From Oxalobacteraceae bacterium (GTDB taxonomy: Bacteria; Pseudomonadota; Gammaproteobacteria; Burkholderiales; Burkholderiaceae_D), in the NCBI GenBank assembly GCA_947453015.1, contig CANGFL010000018.1, forward strand, positions 1 to 10,643: a stretch of DNA of 10,643 bases, given 5' to 3'. A model generated the notes under the pieces. The model was not told the origin of the DNA and did no database searches. It saw only the letters and a program-made list of their open reading frames with translations. This document shows positions 1 through 7,107 of this stretch, piece by piece (position 1 is the stretch's first letter; every line of letters begins with the position of its first letter). The position numbers and the translations under genes were made by a program.

Positions 1-631
1 AAAATGGTAATTTTTGCTTTGAATTTTCAAAGACAGAAACGATCTGTGGCACCACATACGCCAATAAAAAAATTACTATCGTAATAGCGACAGCCGTGAC
101 AATCGCTGGATACGTGAACGCCAGCCGAATTTTTTGAATCAAGGCATTGCGTCGCTCCACAAAATCAGCCAAGCGCGACAACACGCTGGATAACTGACCA
201 ATATGCTCACCTGATGCTACCAACGCGCGATAGATTTCTGCAAAATCGCGCGGATGGCGTGACAATGAATCCGACAGCGAAGCACCACCCATCACTTCTG
301 CGCGTATCGACGCAATCAAATCGCGCATATACGGCCGCTCAGCTTGCTCACGCAAAGCAGAAAATGCTTGCTCTAACGGCAGGCCTGCTTCGAGTAACGA
401 AGCTAACTGTCGAGTAAATAAGGCTAGCTCGTTAGTCGAAAGACGTTCCGCAAACAGCTGCACTAAAAAATTGGCATGCGTATCAACCTGCGCAGCAATG
501 ATAGTGATCGCTAGCGGCAGCAAACCTCGAGCACGCAAGGTGGCGCGCGCCGCACGCGGACTATCCGCATGCAGCACCCCTTTGTTGGTGGCGCCCGCAG
601 CATCAACGGCTTCATATCGATAACTGGGCAC
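1..631 (-). CDS. gspF: Type II secretion system inner-membrane protein GspF (partial, C-terminal part off the left edge)
   Basis: GspF is the polytopic inner-membrane platform protein around which the ATPase and the pseudopilus assemble. The visible 210 codons stay open to the window edge with no stop. The N-terminus reads (V/M)PSYRYEAVDAAGATNKGVL, the typical GspF opening, and continues with the cytoplasmic helical domain (T2SSF family), including the motif LFTRQLASLLEAGLPLEQAF. A first membrane span lies at about residues 168-190 and is followed by the family motif YVVPQIVSVFE. The start is GTG, four bases after the gspE stop. An AAGGA ribosome binding site overlaps the end of gspE with 8-base spacing, which supports this start and co-translation with gspE. 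Roughly half of the usual ~400-residue protein is visible. The identification is firm; only completeness is unknown. Confidence 0.96.
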   Translation of the reverse strand, partial: MPSYRYEAVDAAGATNKGVLHADSPRAARATLRARGLLPLAITIIAAQVDTHANFLVQLFAERLSTNELALFTRQLASLLEAGLPLEQAFSALREQAERPYMRDLIASIRAEVMGGASLSDSLSRHPRDFAEIYRALVASGEHIGQLSSVLSRLADFVERRNALIQKIRLAFTYPAIVTAVAITIVIFLLAYVVPQIVSVFENSKQKLPF

Positions 632-635
632 TCGC

Positions 636-2069
636 CTAATCCTTTGTCACACGCAGTAATTCAGCTTCACTGGTGACCCCTTCTTTTAGCCAGCGTTCGC
701 CATCCATGCGCAGAGTTTGCATGCCATTACGCTGTGCACTTTTTCGAATATCCGCTTCGGCGACTTGATTGTGTATCTGTGTGCGTATCTCTGGTGTTGT
801 TAGTAATAGTTCATACACACCCACGCGGCCGTGATAACCCGTTTGTCCGCACTGAGAACACCCTTTTTCTACCCAACGCTGACCATCGAATTCGCGGCAG
901 TGAACGCACAGCTTTCTCACTAAACGCTGTGCCACTACTCCTAGTAATGACGATGACAATAAAAAAGGTTCGATACCCATATCGAGCAAACGTGTGATCG
1001 CTGCAGCTGCATCATTTGTGTGAAGTGTGGTCAACACCAAGTGACCTGTAAGCGATGCCTGTACCGCAATCTGCGCTGTTTCTAAATCACGAATTTCACC
1101 AATCATGATCACATCCGGGTCTTGCCGCAAAATAGCGCGCAGCGCTTTGGCAAACGTCATTTCTATACGCGCATTCACCTGCGTCTGCCCCACACCCGCT
1201 AATTCATATTCAATAGGATCTTCAACAGTCAGAATATTGGTGGTCGATGCATTCAAGCGCGACAAGGCGGCATATAGCGTGGTTGTTTTGCCTGAACCCG
1301 TAGGACCCGTGACTAATACAATGCCGTGCGGCTGCGCTATTAAATGATCAAACTGAGCGCGCGTGGTTTCATTCATGCCCAGCTGTTGCAAATCGAGCCG
1401 ACCACCTTCTTTGTCGAGCAAACGTAAAACAGCTCGCTCACCATGCCCCGTTGGCAGCGTAGAGACGCGCACGTCAACCGGTCTTCCGCCCACACGTAAC
1501 GTAATGCGCCCATCTTGAGGTAAACGTTTTTCTGAAATATCCAGCTGCGACATAATCTTGATACGCGATATCAGCGCCGCATGCAGTCCGCGTTTGGGTC
1601 TTGCTACATCGCGTAAACGACCATCGATACGAAAACGAACAATCGAAATTTGTTCAAATGGTTCTATATGAATATCTGATGCGCCTTCGCGCAATGCTTG
1701 CGTTAACAGGGCATTGATCATGCGAATCACAGGCGCATCGTCAGCCGCTTCAAGTAAATCTTCTACTGCAGGCATTTCTTGCATTAAGCGAGTCAAATCT
1801 ACATCCGACTCCACCTCATCAACAATTTGGGCGGCATCATCGCCACTACCCGCATAAGCTTTTGCAATAGCCGCTTCAAGTTGTTCGCGCGCCATCGTGT
1901 GCAAGCGCAAGCGTCCAAAGCGACGCCCCACTTCGGCTATGGCCGATGATTTAGTCGCTGGCGAAACCCATACATCCGTCGCATCTCCACCATTTGCTGC
2001 CTGCGCAAGCAAACCGAAATTACGAGAAAAACTGAAAGGCAGCAAACGCGGATCATGAATTGTCGTCAT
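636..2069 (-). CDS. gspE: Type II secretion system ATPase GspE
   Basis: GspE is the cytoplasmic hexameric secretion ATPase that powers pseudopilus extension; its N-terminal domain docks on GspL. The 477-residue protein shows the full T2SSE set: the N2E signature RLPQDGRI (about 182-189), Walker A GPTGSGKT (255-262), Walker B with QDPDVIMIGEIRD (about 316-327), and the His box TLHTND (348-353). It also has the tetracysteine zinc site at C388, C391, C404 and C407, where only 12 residues separate the two CxxC pairs, against about 29 in EpsE of Vibrio cholerae. I chose the ATG at 2069 because AAGGA lies 11 bases upstream and the protein then begins MTTIHDPRLLPFSFSRNFGLL. An in-frame ATG at 2117 would add 16 residues, but it has no ribosome binding site and would run through an inverted repeat. 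The gene lies 126 bases after gspD and 4 bases before gspF. Confidence 0.97.
   Translation of the reverse strand: MTTIHDPRLLPFSFSRNFGLLAQAANGGDATDVWVSPATKSSAIAEVGRRFGRLRLHTMAREQLEAAIAKAYAGSGDDAAQIVDEVESDVDLTRLMQEMPAVEDLLEAADDAPVIRMINALLTQALREGASDIHIEPFEQISIVRFRIDGRLRDVARPKRGLHAALISRIKIMSQLDISEKRLPQDGRITLRVGGRPVDVRVSTLPTGHGERAVLRLLDKEGGRLDLQQLGMNETTRAQFDHLIAQPHGIVLVTGPTGSGKTTTLYAALSRLNASTTNILTVEDPIEYELAGVGQTQVNARIEMTFAKALRAILRQDPDVIMIGEIRDLETAQIAVQASLTGHLVLTTLHTNDAAAAITRLLDMGIEPFLLSSSLLGVVAQRLVRKLCVHCREFDGQRWVEKGCSQCGQTGYHGRVGVYELLLTTPEIRTQIHNQVAEADIRKSAQRNGMQTLRMDGERWLKEGVTSEAELLRVTKD
640..644 (-). promoter_or_regulatory. Ribosome binding site of gspF
   Basis: AAGGA on the minus strand, 8 bases before the GTG start at 631 and overlapping the last codons and stop of gspE. 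It decides in favour of GTG as the gspF start. Confidence 0.7.
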
Positions 2070-2080
2070 TGATGTAGGTA

Positions 2081-2085
2081 TCCTT
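2081..2085 (-). promoter_or_regulatory. Ribosome binding site of gspE
   Basis: AAGGA on the minus strand, 11 bases before the ATG at 2069. The spacing is slightly long, but this is the only purine-rich match near either candidate start, so it favours 2069 over 2117. Confidence 0.55.
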
Positions 2086-2088
2086 TCG

Positions 2089-2116
2089 TGATTCTCACTA
2101 AATTCAATGAGAATCA
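2089..2116. repeat. Perfect 9-bp inverted repeat in the gspD-gspE gap, partly Fur-box-like
   Basis: The arms TGATTCTCA (2089-2097) and TGAGAATCA (2108-2116) are perfect reverse complements separated by 10 bases. The inner 13 bases at 2106-2118 (AATGAGAATCATT) match 12 of 13 core positions of the classical Fur box, although the full 19-base comparison (2103-2121) gives only 13 of 19. The element lies just upstream of the gspE ribosome binding site and overlaps a candidate -10 box, so it could be an operator. The Fur assignment is inference; the inverted repeat itself is directly visible. Confidence 0.5.
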
Positions 2117-2145
2117 TTAATCAACGATAGTAGTCAGGTAGACAA
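2116..2145 (-). promoter_or_regulatory. Candidate internal promoter before gspE
   Basis: Reading the minus strand, TTGTCT (2140-2145, 4 of 6 to the sigma-70 -35 box) is followed after 18 bases by ATTAAT (2116-2121, 4 of 6 to the -10 box). It sits in the only sizeable gap inside the cluster and would give gspE and gspF their own transcript. Both boxes are imperfect, so this is a weak call supported mainly by position and by the overlapping inverted repeat. Confidence 0.3.
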
Positions 2146-2203
2146 AAAGTTATCTCCCCAACAGAGGGGTATATACGCGCTAGCTCAGCGCTAATTCAGC
2201 GCG
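2144..2203 (-). other. Stem-loop-forming segment after gspD, possible attenuator
   Basis: Around the gspD stop codon the sequence carries three mutually complementary blocks: CGCGCT (2176-2181), AGCGCT (2187-2192) and AGCGCG (2198-2203). These can form alternative hairpins. Further along the transcript, CCCC (2166-2169 on the complement) pairs with GGGG (2156-2159) around a 6-base loop, and a run of five T follows (2144-2148) after a 7-base gap. This is weaker than a standard Rho-independent terminator. It could cause partial termination or protect the upstream mRNA end, allowing different levels of gspD and gspE. Confidence 0.25.
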
Positions 2204-4451
2204 AATGTATGACGGGTGGCTCTACAGGAAAGACCTCTAACGGCGCTATTGGTTGCGCCGAAGTCGTCGAGGAAGTTGAAGAAGTCGACGTACCCGACGA
2301 CGATGAAGGTATGACTGGCATAGGCCCTCGCTCTGGCTCATTAAAATCACGCTGCAATAAATTGCCGCCAAGGGGTCGGCCTTGCTGCAACGGCGGCAAA
2401 TATGGTGTGTCGGTATGCGGTAAAAAAACATTTTGCTCAGGTTGAACCGCGCGCTGTGCACCGCGTATGTAGTCATAACGATCACTAGCCACCGCAATAC
2501 TCTGGTTATCGGTACGTATCACTGTCGGTCGTATAAAAACCATTAAATTCGTTTTGCCGCGCTGCTTCGATTGATATCGAAAGAAATAGCCGAGAAAAGG
2601 AATGTCACCAAGGATTGGAATTTTTTCTACCGTGTCATTCACCGTATCTTCAATCAGGCCACCTAAAACGATGATCTGCCCGTCGTCCACCAACACATTC
2701 GTATCTATCGATCGCTTGCTAGTGATCAACCCCGATACGGTGGACTGTTGAATATTTGACGTCTCTTGATATATGGCCATACGCACGGTGCCACCCTCAG
2801 AGATTTGTGGTCGCACTCGCAATGACAAACCAATATCGCGTCGCTCTATGGTTTGAAACGGATTAACACCGGCAGCTCCGCCAGAGGCCGCGGTAGTGAA
2901 TTGCCCCGTAATAAACGGCACATTCTGCCCAACGATAATGCGCGCCTCTTCATTATCGAGAGTAATTAGGTTGGGCATAGAGAGTATGTTGGCTTTGACA
3001 TTTTTCTCAAGCGCTCGCGCCAACATACCCAGACCCACTCCACCACTACTTTGTTTAAACAGTAGCGCTGTTAATCCATTGCCCGGTGGTATAGGCGCCT
3101 TCGCTGTTCCCAGTAGTGATGAAGCCTGCGACACCAGGTTATTACCCTCGCTGGAAAATCCAGTGAGTAAACCGACACGTAAATTACTCCCACTATCGCC
3201 CGAGACACCCGCCCACTGAATGCCAAACTCAGCCGCTTTATCAGCGCTAACTTCAACAATTAATGATTCCACATACACCTGAGCACGACGCGCATCAAGC
3301 TGATCAATAATGACGCGCAAATTGCGATACACACGTTCATTCGCGGTGATGATGAGCGTATTAGTCGTTGGATCGGCTTGAATAAAACCGGTTGCACCAC
3401 CCGTAGGCAACGGGCCTTGCATAGGCGTAGGCGACGATGGCGGTGCTTGATTGCTACTTTGCTGCATCACTGCTTGCGTTGCAGCCTGAGCCATCGGTTG
3501 ATTGGCAATCCCCTGTGTCGCGGCAGCAGTAGACGCACCTAGCTCGCTAGCCACAACAGCACGCAATACTTGAGCGAGCTTGGTGGCTTCCGCATTTCGC
3601 AAATAAACGACGTGTACGTTTCCGGGCAACAGCGTCGGTTTATCTAGCTTGGCAATTAGCGTGCGAGCGAGATTGGCACGTGCCGTCGTCGGCGCACGAA
3701 TGATCACGGAATTCGTTCGTGAATCTGCCAACAATAAAACGCGCGCCGGGTCAACCGTGCCTGGCCCACCGCCAGAATCTAAAAGTTTGTTCGCTGTAAT
3801 CGTTAGATCAATCGCGATGGCGTGTTCAAGTTTGGCGACATCGAGCTCACCAATCGCCGGGGTATCAATAGAAGTAATGATCCGCGCTAAGCGCTTAATA
3901 TTGTCTGCATAGTCGGTGATGATCAGCGTATTGTTAGTGGGATCTGCTGCAATAACATTATTCGGCGCAATCAGCGGCCTGAGTATCGTGATCAGTCCAC
4001 TCGCGCTTTCATGATTGAGATGAAACACGCGCGTGATAATTTGATCACCACGCCCTCGTTCTTTTTCCGCTTGTACTGGACCTGCTTGCAACTTTGCTTC
4101 TGCTTCAGGAACCACTTTGACATAGTCGGGTGTATTGACCACAGAGAAGCCTTGCAAACGCAACACCGAGCTCAGCATTTCTAGAGCTTGCATCTTTGAG
4201 ACTGGCTTTTCTGACACCAGATTGATCGTGCCCTTAACACGCGGATCAATCACAAAGGTATTACCGGTGTAATGACCGATCGCGCGCACCACCGCTTCGA
4301 TATCGGCACCCACAAAATTTAAGTTTGCTTGATTGTTAGACGGATCTTGTGCCCAAGCTTGGCTCTGTACTATTGAAGCTATCAATAACAATAGCGTACT
4401 CACATAGCGAGTGGGATAGTTGATCAGATAACGCACTGCTACTGTGGGCAT
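2196..4451 (-). CDS. gspD: Type II secretion system outer-membrane secretin GspD
   Basis: GspD forms the multimeric outer-membrane channel through which folded substrates leave the periplasm. The 751-residue product starts with a signal peptide (hydrophobic core STLLLLIASIV, likely cleavage after AWA at 32-34). An N0 domain follows (about 43-112), then three N-domain repeats, each ending in a related block: ADPTNNTLIIT near 170, ADSRTNSVIIR near 242 and ADPTTNTLIIT near 359. The secretin domain runs from about 389 to 650, with VPFITGQ, GLSLRVRPQI, VLGGLIED and KIPILGDIPFLGYFF. An Ala/Gln/Ser/Pro-rich insertion (about 306-354) splits N3. The tail after 650 is Pro-rich with a Ser/Thr run (about 716-731). 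I chose ATG 4451, 22 bases after the gspN stop. A TTG at 4493 would overlap gspN and place 14 extra polar residues before the signal peptide. No pilotin gene is adjacent. Confidence 0.97.
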   Translation of the reverse strand: MPTVAVRYLINYPTRYVSTLLLLIASIVQSQAWAQDPSNNQANLNFVGADIEAVVRAIGHYTGNTFVIDPRVKGTINLVSEKPVSKMQALEMLSSVLRLQGFSVVNTPDYVKVVPEAEAKLQAGPVQAEKERGRGDQIITRVFHLNHESASGLITILRPLIAPNNVIAADPTNNTLIITDYADNIKRLARIITSIDTPAIGELDVAKLEHAIAIDLTITANKLLDSGGGPGTVDPARVLLLADSRTNSVIIRAPTTARANLARTLIAKLDKPTLLPGNVHVVYLRNAEATKLAQVLRAVVASELGASTAAATQGIANQPMAQAATQAVMQQSSNQAPPSSPTPMQGPLPTGGATGFIQADPTTNTLIITANERVYRNLRVIIDQLDARRAQVYVESLIVEVSADKAAEFGIQWAGVSGDSGSNLRVGLLTGFSSEGNNLVSQASSLLGTAKAPIPPGNGLTALLFKQSSGGVGLGMLARALEKNVKANILSMPNLITLDNEEARIIVGQNVPFITGQFTTAASGGAAGVNPFQTIERRDIGLSLRVRPQISEGGTVRMAIYQETSNIQQSTVSGLITSKRSIDTNVLVDDGQIIVLGGLIEDTVNDTVEKIPILGDIPFLGYFFRYQSKQRGKTNLMVFIRPTVIRTDNQSIAVASDRYDYIRGAQRAVQPEQNVFLPHTDTPYLPPLQQGRPLGGNLLQRDFNEPERGPMPVIPSSSSGTSTSSTSSTTSAQPIAPLEVFPVEPPVIHSR

Positions 4452-4473
4452 AGAAAATTTAGTTTTTAGATGG

Positions 4474-5283
4474 TTACATGAATTCGATGACAAACACGTT
4501 ACGGTTTTCTACCTGATGACGGCGCCCTAAAAGATTGAGCAAATTAGTTAATCGTGGCTCTTGCTCTGGCAACGCCCAAGCTAGGCCAGAAAAATGCATA
4601 TGTCCGTTGTCTAGTGCGCCACTACCTTTGAGTTGCAAGGCTCCTGAGAGCGTCGCTAGTGTTAACTGAGCACGCTTTCCTTGCCACTCGAATTCCACAC
4701 GATAGTTCCCTAACGGTTTGACGGGCGACAAAGCGGATGCAATTTCAGTTAAGTTCAATTGCATAGCGCCAAGAATCTCCAGCCCCTCCGCTGCAGAGAT
4801 GAGCGTTAAAGACTGCGCTACCAAACGCATCTGCCCAGAAGGCTTTAGCGTGTTGAGTGGCGAGCCCAGTAGTACTAACTGACTAGCTGGCAACCGAAGA
4901 TTGAATTCGCCTAATTGCCAACGATACCAACTACCTGACACCGTCAATACATGATCGAGTAATTGTGAATTCGTAATTCGAGCATCGACTTCACCCAACA
5001 ACACCCACGGTGACAAGGTCCACTCAAATCGACCAGGCAAAATAAGTGGCACTGATGTAGTCGGCATTGTCGGCGTTGCCGATGCTGCTAATGTCTCTGA
5101 ATGATTAACTATCGCAAGATAGCCCGACCCGGACCATAGCGTGCCTTGGACATCAGCGAGCGTGAAATGTTGGCCTGTTTTGCGCTCCATCAAGGGAACA
5201 AGCCACGCCGCTGGAAAGCTAAATAGTACTGTGACTAAAATCGATAAAATTGCTGCAGCACTCCACAGCAATGCACGTTTCAT
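4474..5283 (-). CDS. gspN: Type II secretion system protein GspN
   Basis: This 269-residue protein has one N-terminal membrane span (about residues 5-27, after MKRALLW) and a periplasmic remainder. That remainder carries the family hallmark GTLWSGSGYLAI (about 47-58) and later blocks such as FEWTLSPWVLLGEVDARI, consistent with the T2SSN family. Its start overlaps the gspM stop by four bases (ATGA), and gspD follows 22 bases downstream. GspN is an accessory component absent from many T2SS. In Xanthomonas campestris the equivalently placed XpsN associates with XpsL, XpsM and the secretin XpsD. Its position between gspM and gspD here, with no gspC in view, makes a similar bridging role a reasonable inference. 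Confidence 0.92.
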   Translation of the reverse strand: MKRALLWSAAAILSILVTVLFSFPAAWLVPLMERKTGQHFTLADVQGTLWSGSGYLAIVNHSETLAASATPTMPTTSVPLILPGRFEWTLSPWVLLGEVDARITNSQLLDHVLTVSGSWYRWQLGEFNLRLPASQLVLLGSPLNTLKPSGQMRLVAQSLTLISAAEGLEILGAMQLNLTEIASALSPVKPLGNYRVEFEWQGKRAQLTLATLSGALQLKGSGALDNGHMHFSGLAWALPEQEPRLTNLLNLLGRRHQVENRNVFVIEFM

Positions 5284-5765
5284 AGTGCTCGTTTTAATGA
5301 AACGCTGACATCGACTCGATCAATGCGATCACGTGCCGTCACCGTCACTTCTTCAACCACAAGTTGCGAGGCAATTTGCCACTGCTGCAAGAGCTCAGCA
5401 AAAGAAGAAAATGAGATATCGATAAACCGCGCCTTTACATGGCCATCTGCAATCTCAAGATTTTCTGCTCTCAGTCCTTTTTCAGTCAGGCTACTCTCTA
5501 ATGTTTGGCGCGATACTGGCAAGGATGCTTCTTTACTAGGCGGCGGTAGCTTGCCTATGTCTTTCAATAATGAGCGCATCTGAGACAGCTCATTTTGCAT
5601 AGTGGGTAATTCGCGCTGCCAATGGGCACGCCCTCGTAATGCAGGATTAACTAGCAAGACCCATCCCAACCAGGAAATCAATACTGCTGCGGCCAAGGTC
5701 AACCCTTGCTTTTCGCGTTGATTACGCACCTGCCATGCCTTAACGATTGAAGTGGCTATTGTCAT
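5280..5765 (-). CDS. gspM: Type II secretion system protein GspM
   Basis: GspM is a bitopic inner-membrane protein that stabilises GspL and helps hold the ATPase at the membrane. The product (161 residues from this start) has a short cytoplasmic stretch ending in NQREKQG, one membrane span (LTLAAAVLISWLGWVLLV, about 22-39), a short heptad-like helix (LPTMQNELSQMRSLLKDIGKL), and a small periplasmic ferredoxin-like domain containing LESSLTEKGLRAENLEI and SFAELLQQWQ. I chose ATG 5765 because it forms an ATGA overlap with the gspL stop, the same coupling seen at gspM/gspN. An in-frame ATG at 5786 would add seven residues (MENTKQP) and cannot be excluded; neither has a strong ribosome binding site. 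Sequence conservation of GspM is low, so the call leans partly on gene order. Confidence 0.9.
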   Translation of the reverse strand: MTIATSIVKAWQVRNQREKQGLTLAAAVLISWLGWVLLVNPALRGRAHWQRELPTMQNELSQMRSLLKDIGKLPPPSKEASLPVSRQTLESSLTEKGLRAENLEIADGHVKARFIDISFSSFAELLQQWQIASQLVVEEVTVTARDRIDRVDVSVSLKRAL

Positions 5766-7060
5766 CGGCTGCTTCGTATTTTCCATAGCGTTGCATCACT
5801 ACCTGTACTGAGTTCCAAACCCCGTTCTGACAACACGTTGCGCACCGCATCTAATGCTAATTGCAACCCGGGTTTCAAGCGCAACTCAAGTGCGGCATTT
5901 TTATACTCTATTGACACAATCGCGCGCGTATCGATACTTACCGTTTGTTGTAGCACTGGCCATGCATCACCTAGCGCTGCTGACAACACTAAAAAATCAT
6001 CCGTAGAAGATTCGCCTGCCGCGCGACGTAAAGCCATCCGTCTTTTTTTCATGCCAGCGAGTGCATCCGCGGGGTCGATTTTTTCTGCATTAATCGCGTC
6101 ACGAACTGCGGCGCTGTACACGCGCTGCATCTCTTGCTGCAGTCGCTGGCTTTCACGATGAAGGCGCCACCAATCCCAATTCAAGGCTGAGATATTTAGT
6201 ACGATGATCGCGGCCGCAAATATGGCAGCAGCACGCCAACGTCGCGTATCAAATAGTGATTTATCGTCGCGCATAGCGCCCATCATTAAATCAATGTCGC
6301 AATCATCGATACTGGCTATCCACTCGGTCCAACTAGCGACTCTTAATGTCGTCTCACTGGCGGGCGCAGCGTCTTCAGATAAACAACGTTGATAACGCTC
6401 CAGTGCTTCTCGCGGTAACAGCAGCTCTACAGGCTTACTGGCAGCAAGTGTGAACAACGTGTTGAGTACTTGCTTTGCTGAAGCGTCATCGTTATCTCCT
6501 AATGGCAGACCGGTACCTTCACCTACGCCAAATCGCAAAACCAATTCACGCGACTCGGTAGTACCGCTGGCGAAACCAAGCAATGCCGCAACTACACGCC
6601 CCTTGATTAATGGTAAGCACAGTTGCATCGGCTTGGCTGACAGGCGATGCGCACCCAAGTTGCGCACGCGATCACTCCATAGCCGTAACCACGCGCGATC
6701 AATCACGGCAACCGTGCGCACGCCCTGAGTATCAGGCCCCGCCACTATCTGGCAATCAGCTGCATCACCGAGCAAAGACTCTTCTACCAATGCAGGTAAC
6801 GCTGTTTTTAGGCGAGTGGCCGACAACGGCGGCGTGGTAACGCGAAGTACGGTGACATCGCTTGCTGCAGGTAACAAGACCACACGATGGACGTGCGTAA
6901 TTAATGACGCTAAGGTATCAAGACGCGCAAATCCTTCGCGCTGCAAACGCCCATGATTAGACACTGCAAAAGGAAATGATAGGGTTCGATACTCAGCAAC
7001 GTGAGTGTCAGCACGAGATGGTATGCGTAAATATAAAATCGATTTCGACAAATCAATCAC
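5762..7060 (-). CDS. gspL: Type II secretion system protein GspL
   Basis: GspL links the cytoplasmic ATPase GspE to the membrane complex. The 432-residue product matches the family plan. A large cytoplasmic actin-like domain (about 1-265) includes LKTALPALVEESLLGDAADC, a block typical of GspL. A basic stretch and a single membrane span follow (about 275-294), then a short coiled-coil-like helix (QRLQQEMQRVYSAA) and a periplasmic ferredoxin-like domain (about 354-430). The start is GTG with GAGGA nine bases upstream; the 47-base gap from gspK contains this site. The stop overlaps the downstream gspM start. Cys at 103, 148, 226 and 254 are present without an obvious metal motif. Confidence 0.94.
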   Translation of the reverse strand: MIDLSKSILYLRIPSRADTHVAEYRTLSFPFAVSNHGRLQREGFARLDTLASLITHVHRVVLLPAASDVTVLRVTTPPLSATRLKTALPALVEESLLGDAADCQIVAGPDTQGVRTVAVIDRAWLRLWSDRVRNLGAHRLSAKPMQLCLPLIKGRVVAALLGFASGTTESRELVLRFGVGEGTGLPLGDNDDASAKQVLNTLFTLAASKPVELLLPREALERYQRCLSEDAAPASETTLRVASWTEWIASIDDCDIDLMMGAMRDDKSLFDTRRWRAAAIFAAAIIVLNISALNWDWWRLHRESQRLQQEMQRVYSAAVRDAINAEKIDPADALAGMKKRRMALRRAAGESSTDDFLVLSAALGDAWPVLQQTVSIDTRAIVSIEYKNAALELRLKPGLQLALDAVRNVLSERGLELSTGSDATLWKIRSSR

Positions 7061-7069
7061 GATCGTTAG

Positions 7070-7074
7070 TCCTC
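7070..7074 (-). promoter_or_regulatory. Ribosome binding site of gspL
   Basis: GAGGA on the minus strand, nine bases before the GTG start at 7060 in the short gspK-gspL gap. It supports the GTG start. Confidence 0.65.
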
Positions 7075-7107
7075 ATGCCTAATGCCTCGCACGTCTTATC
7101 TCAAATC

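Noticed and set aside
2070..2117. Longer gspE starting at ATG 2117 (16 extra residues)
   Set aside because: No ribosome binding site before 2117, the extra residues do not resemble a GspE N-terminus, and the stretch coincides with a perfect inverted repeat; AAGGA favours 2069.
2209..3912. Several plus-strand open frames across gspD
   Set aside because: They are antisense to a well-conserved secretin, lack recognisable domains and ribosome binding sites, and are explained by codon bias of the real gene.
4452..4493. Longer gspD starting at TTG 4493, overlapping gspN
   Set aside because: It would put a 14-residue polar extension before an otherwise normal signal peptide and needs a rare start codon; ATG 4451 is simpler.
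5766..5786. gspM starting at ATG 5786
   Set aside because: Possible, but ATG 5765 gives the ATGA overlap seen at the neighbouring junction; neither has a strong ribosome binding site, so this is a preference and not a proof.
5838..6840. Plus-strand open frames across gspL
   Set aside because: Antisense to gspL, with compositions rich in Ser, Ala and Arg typical of shadow frames.
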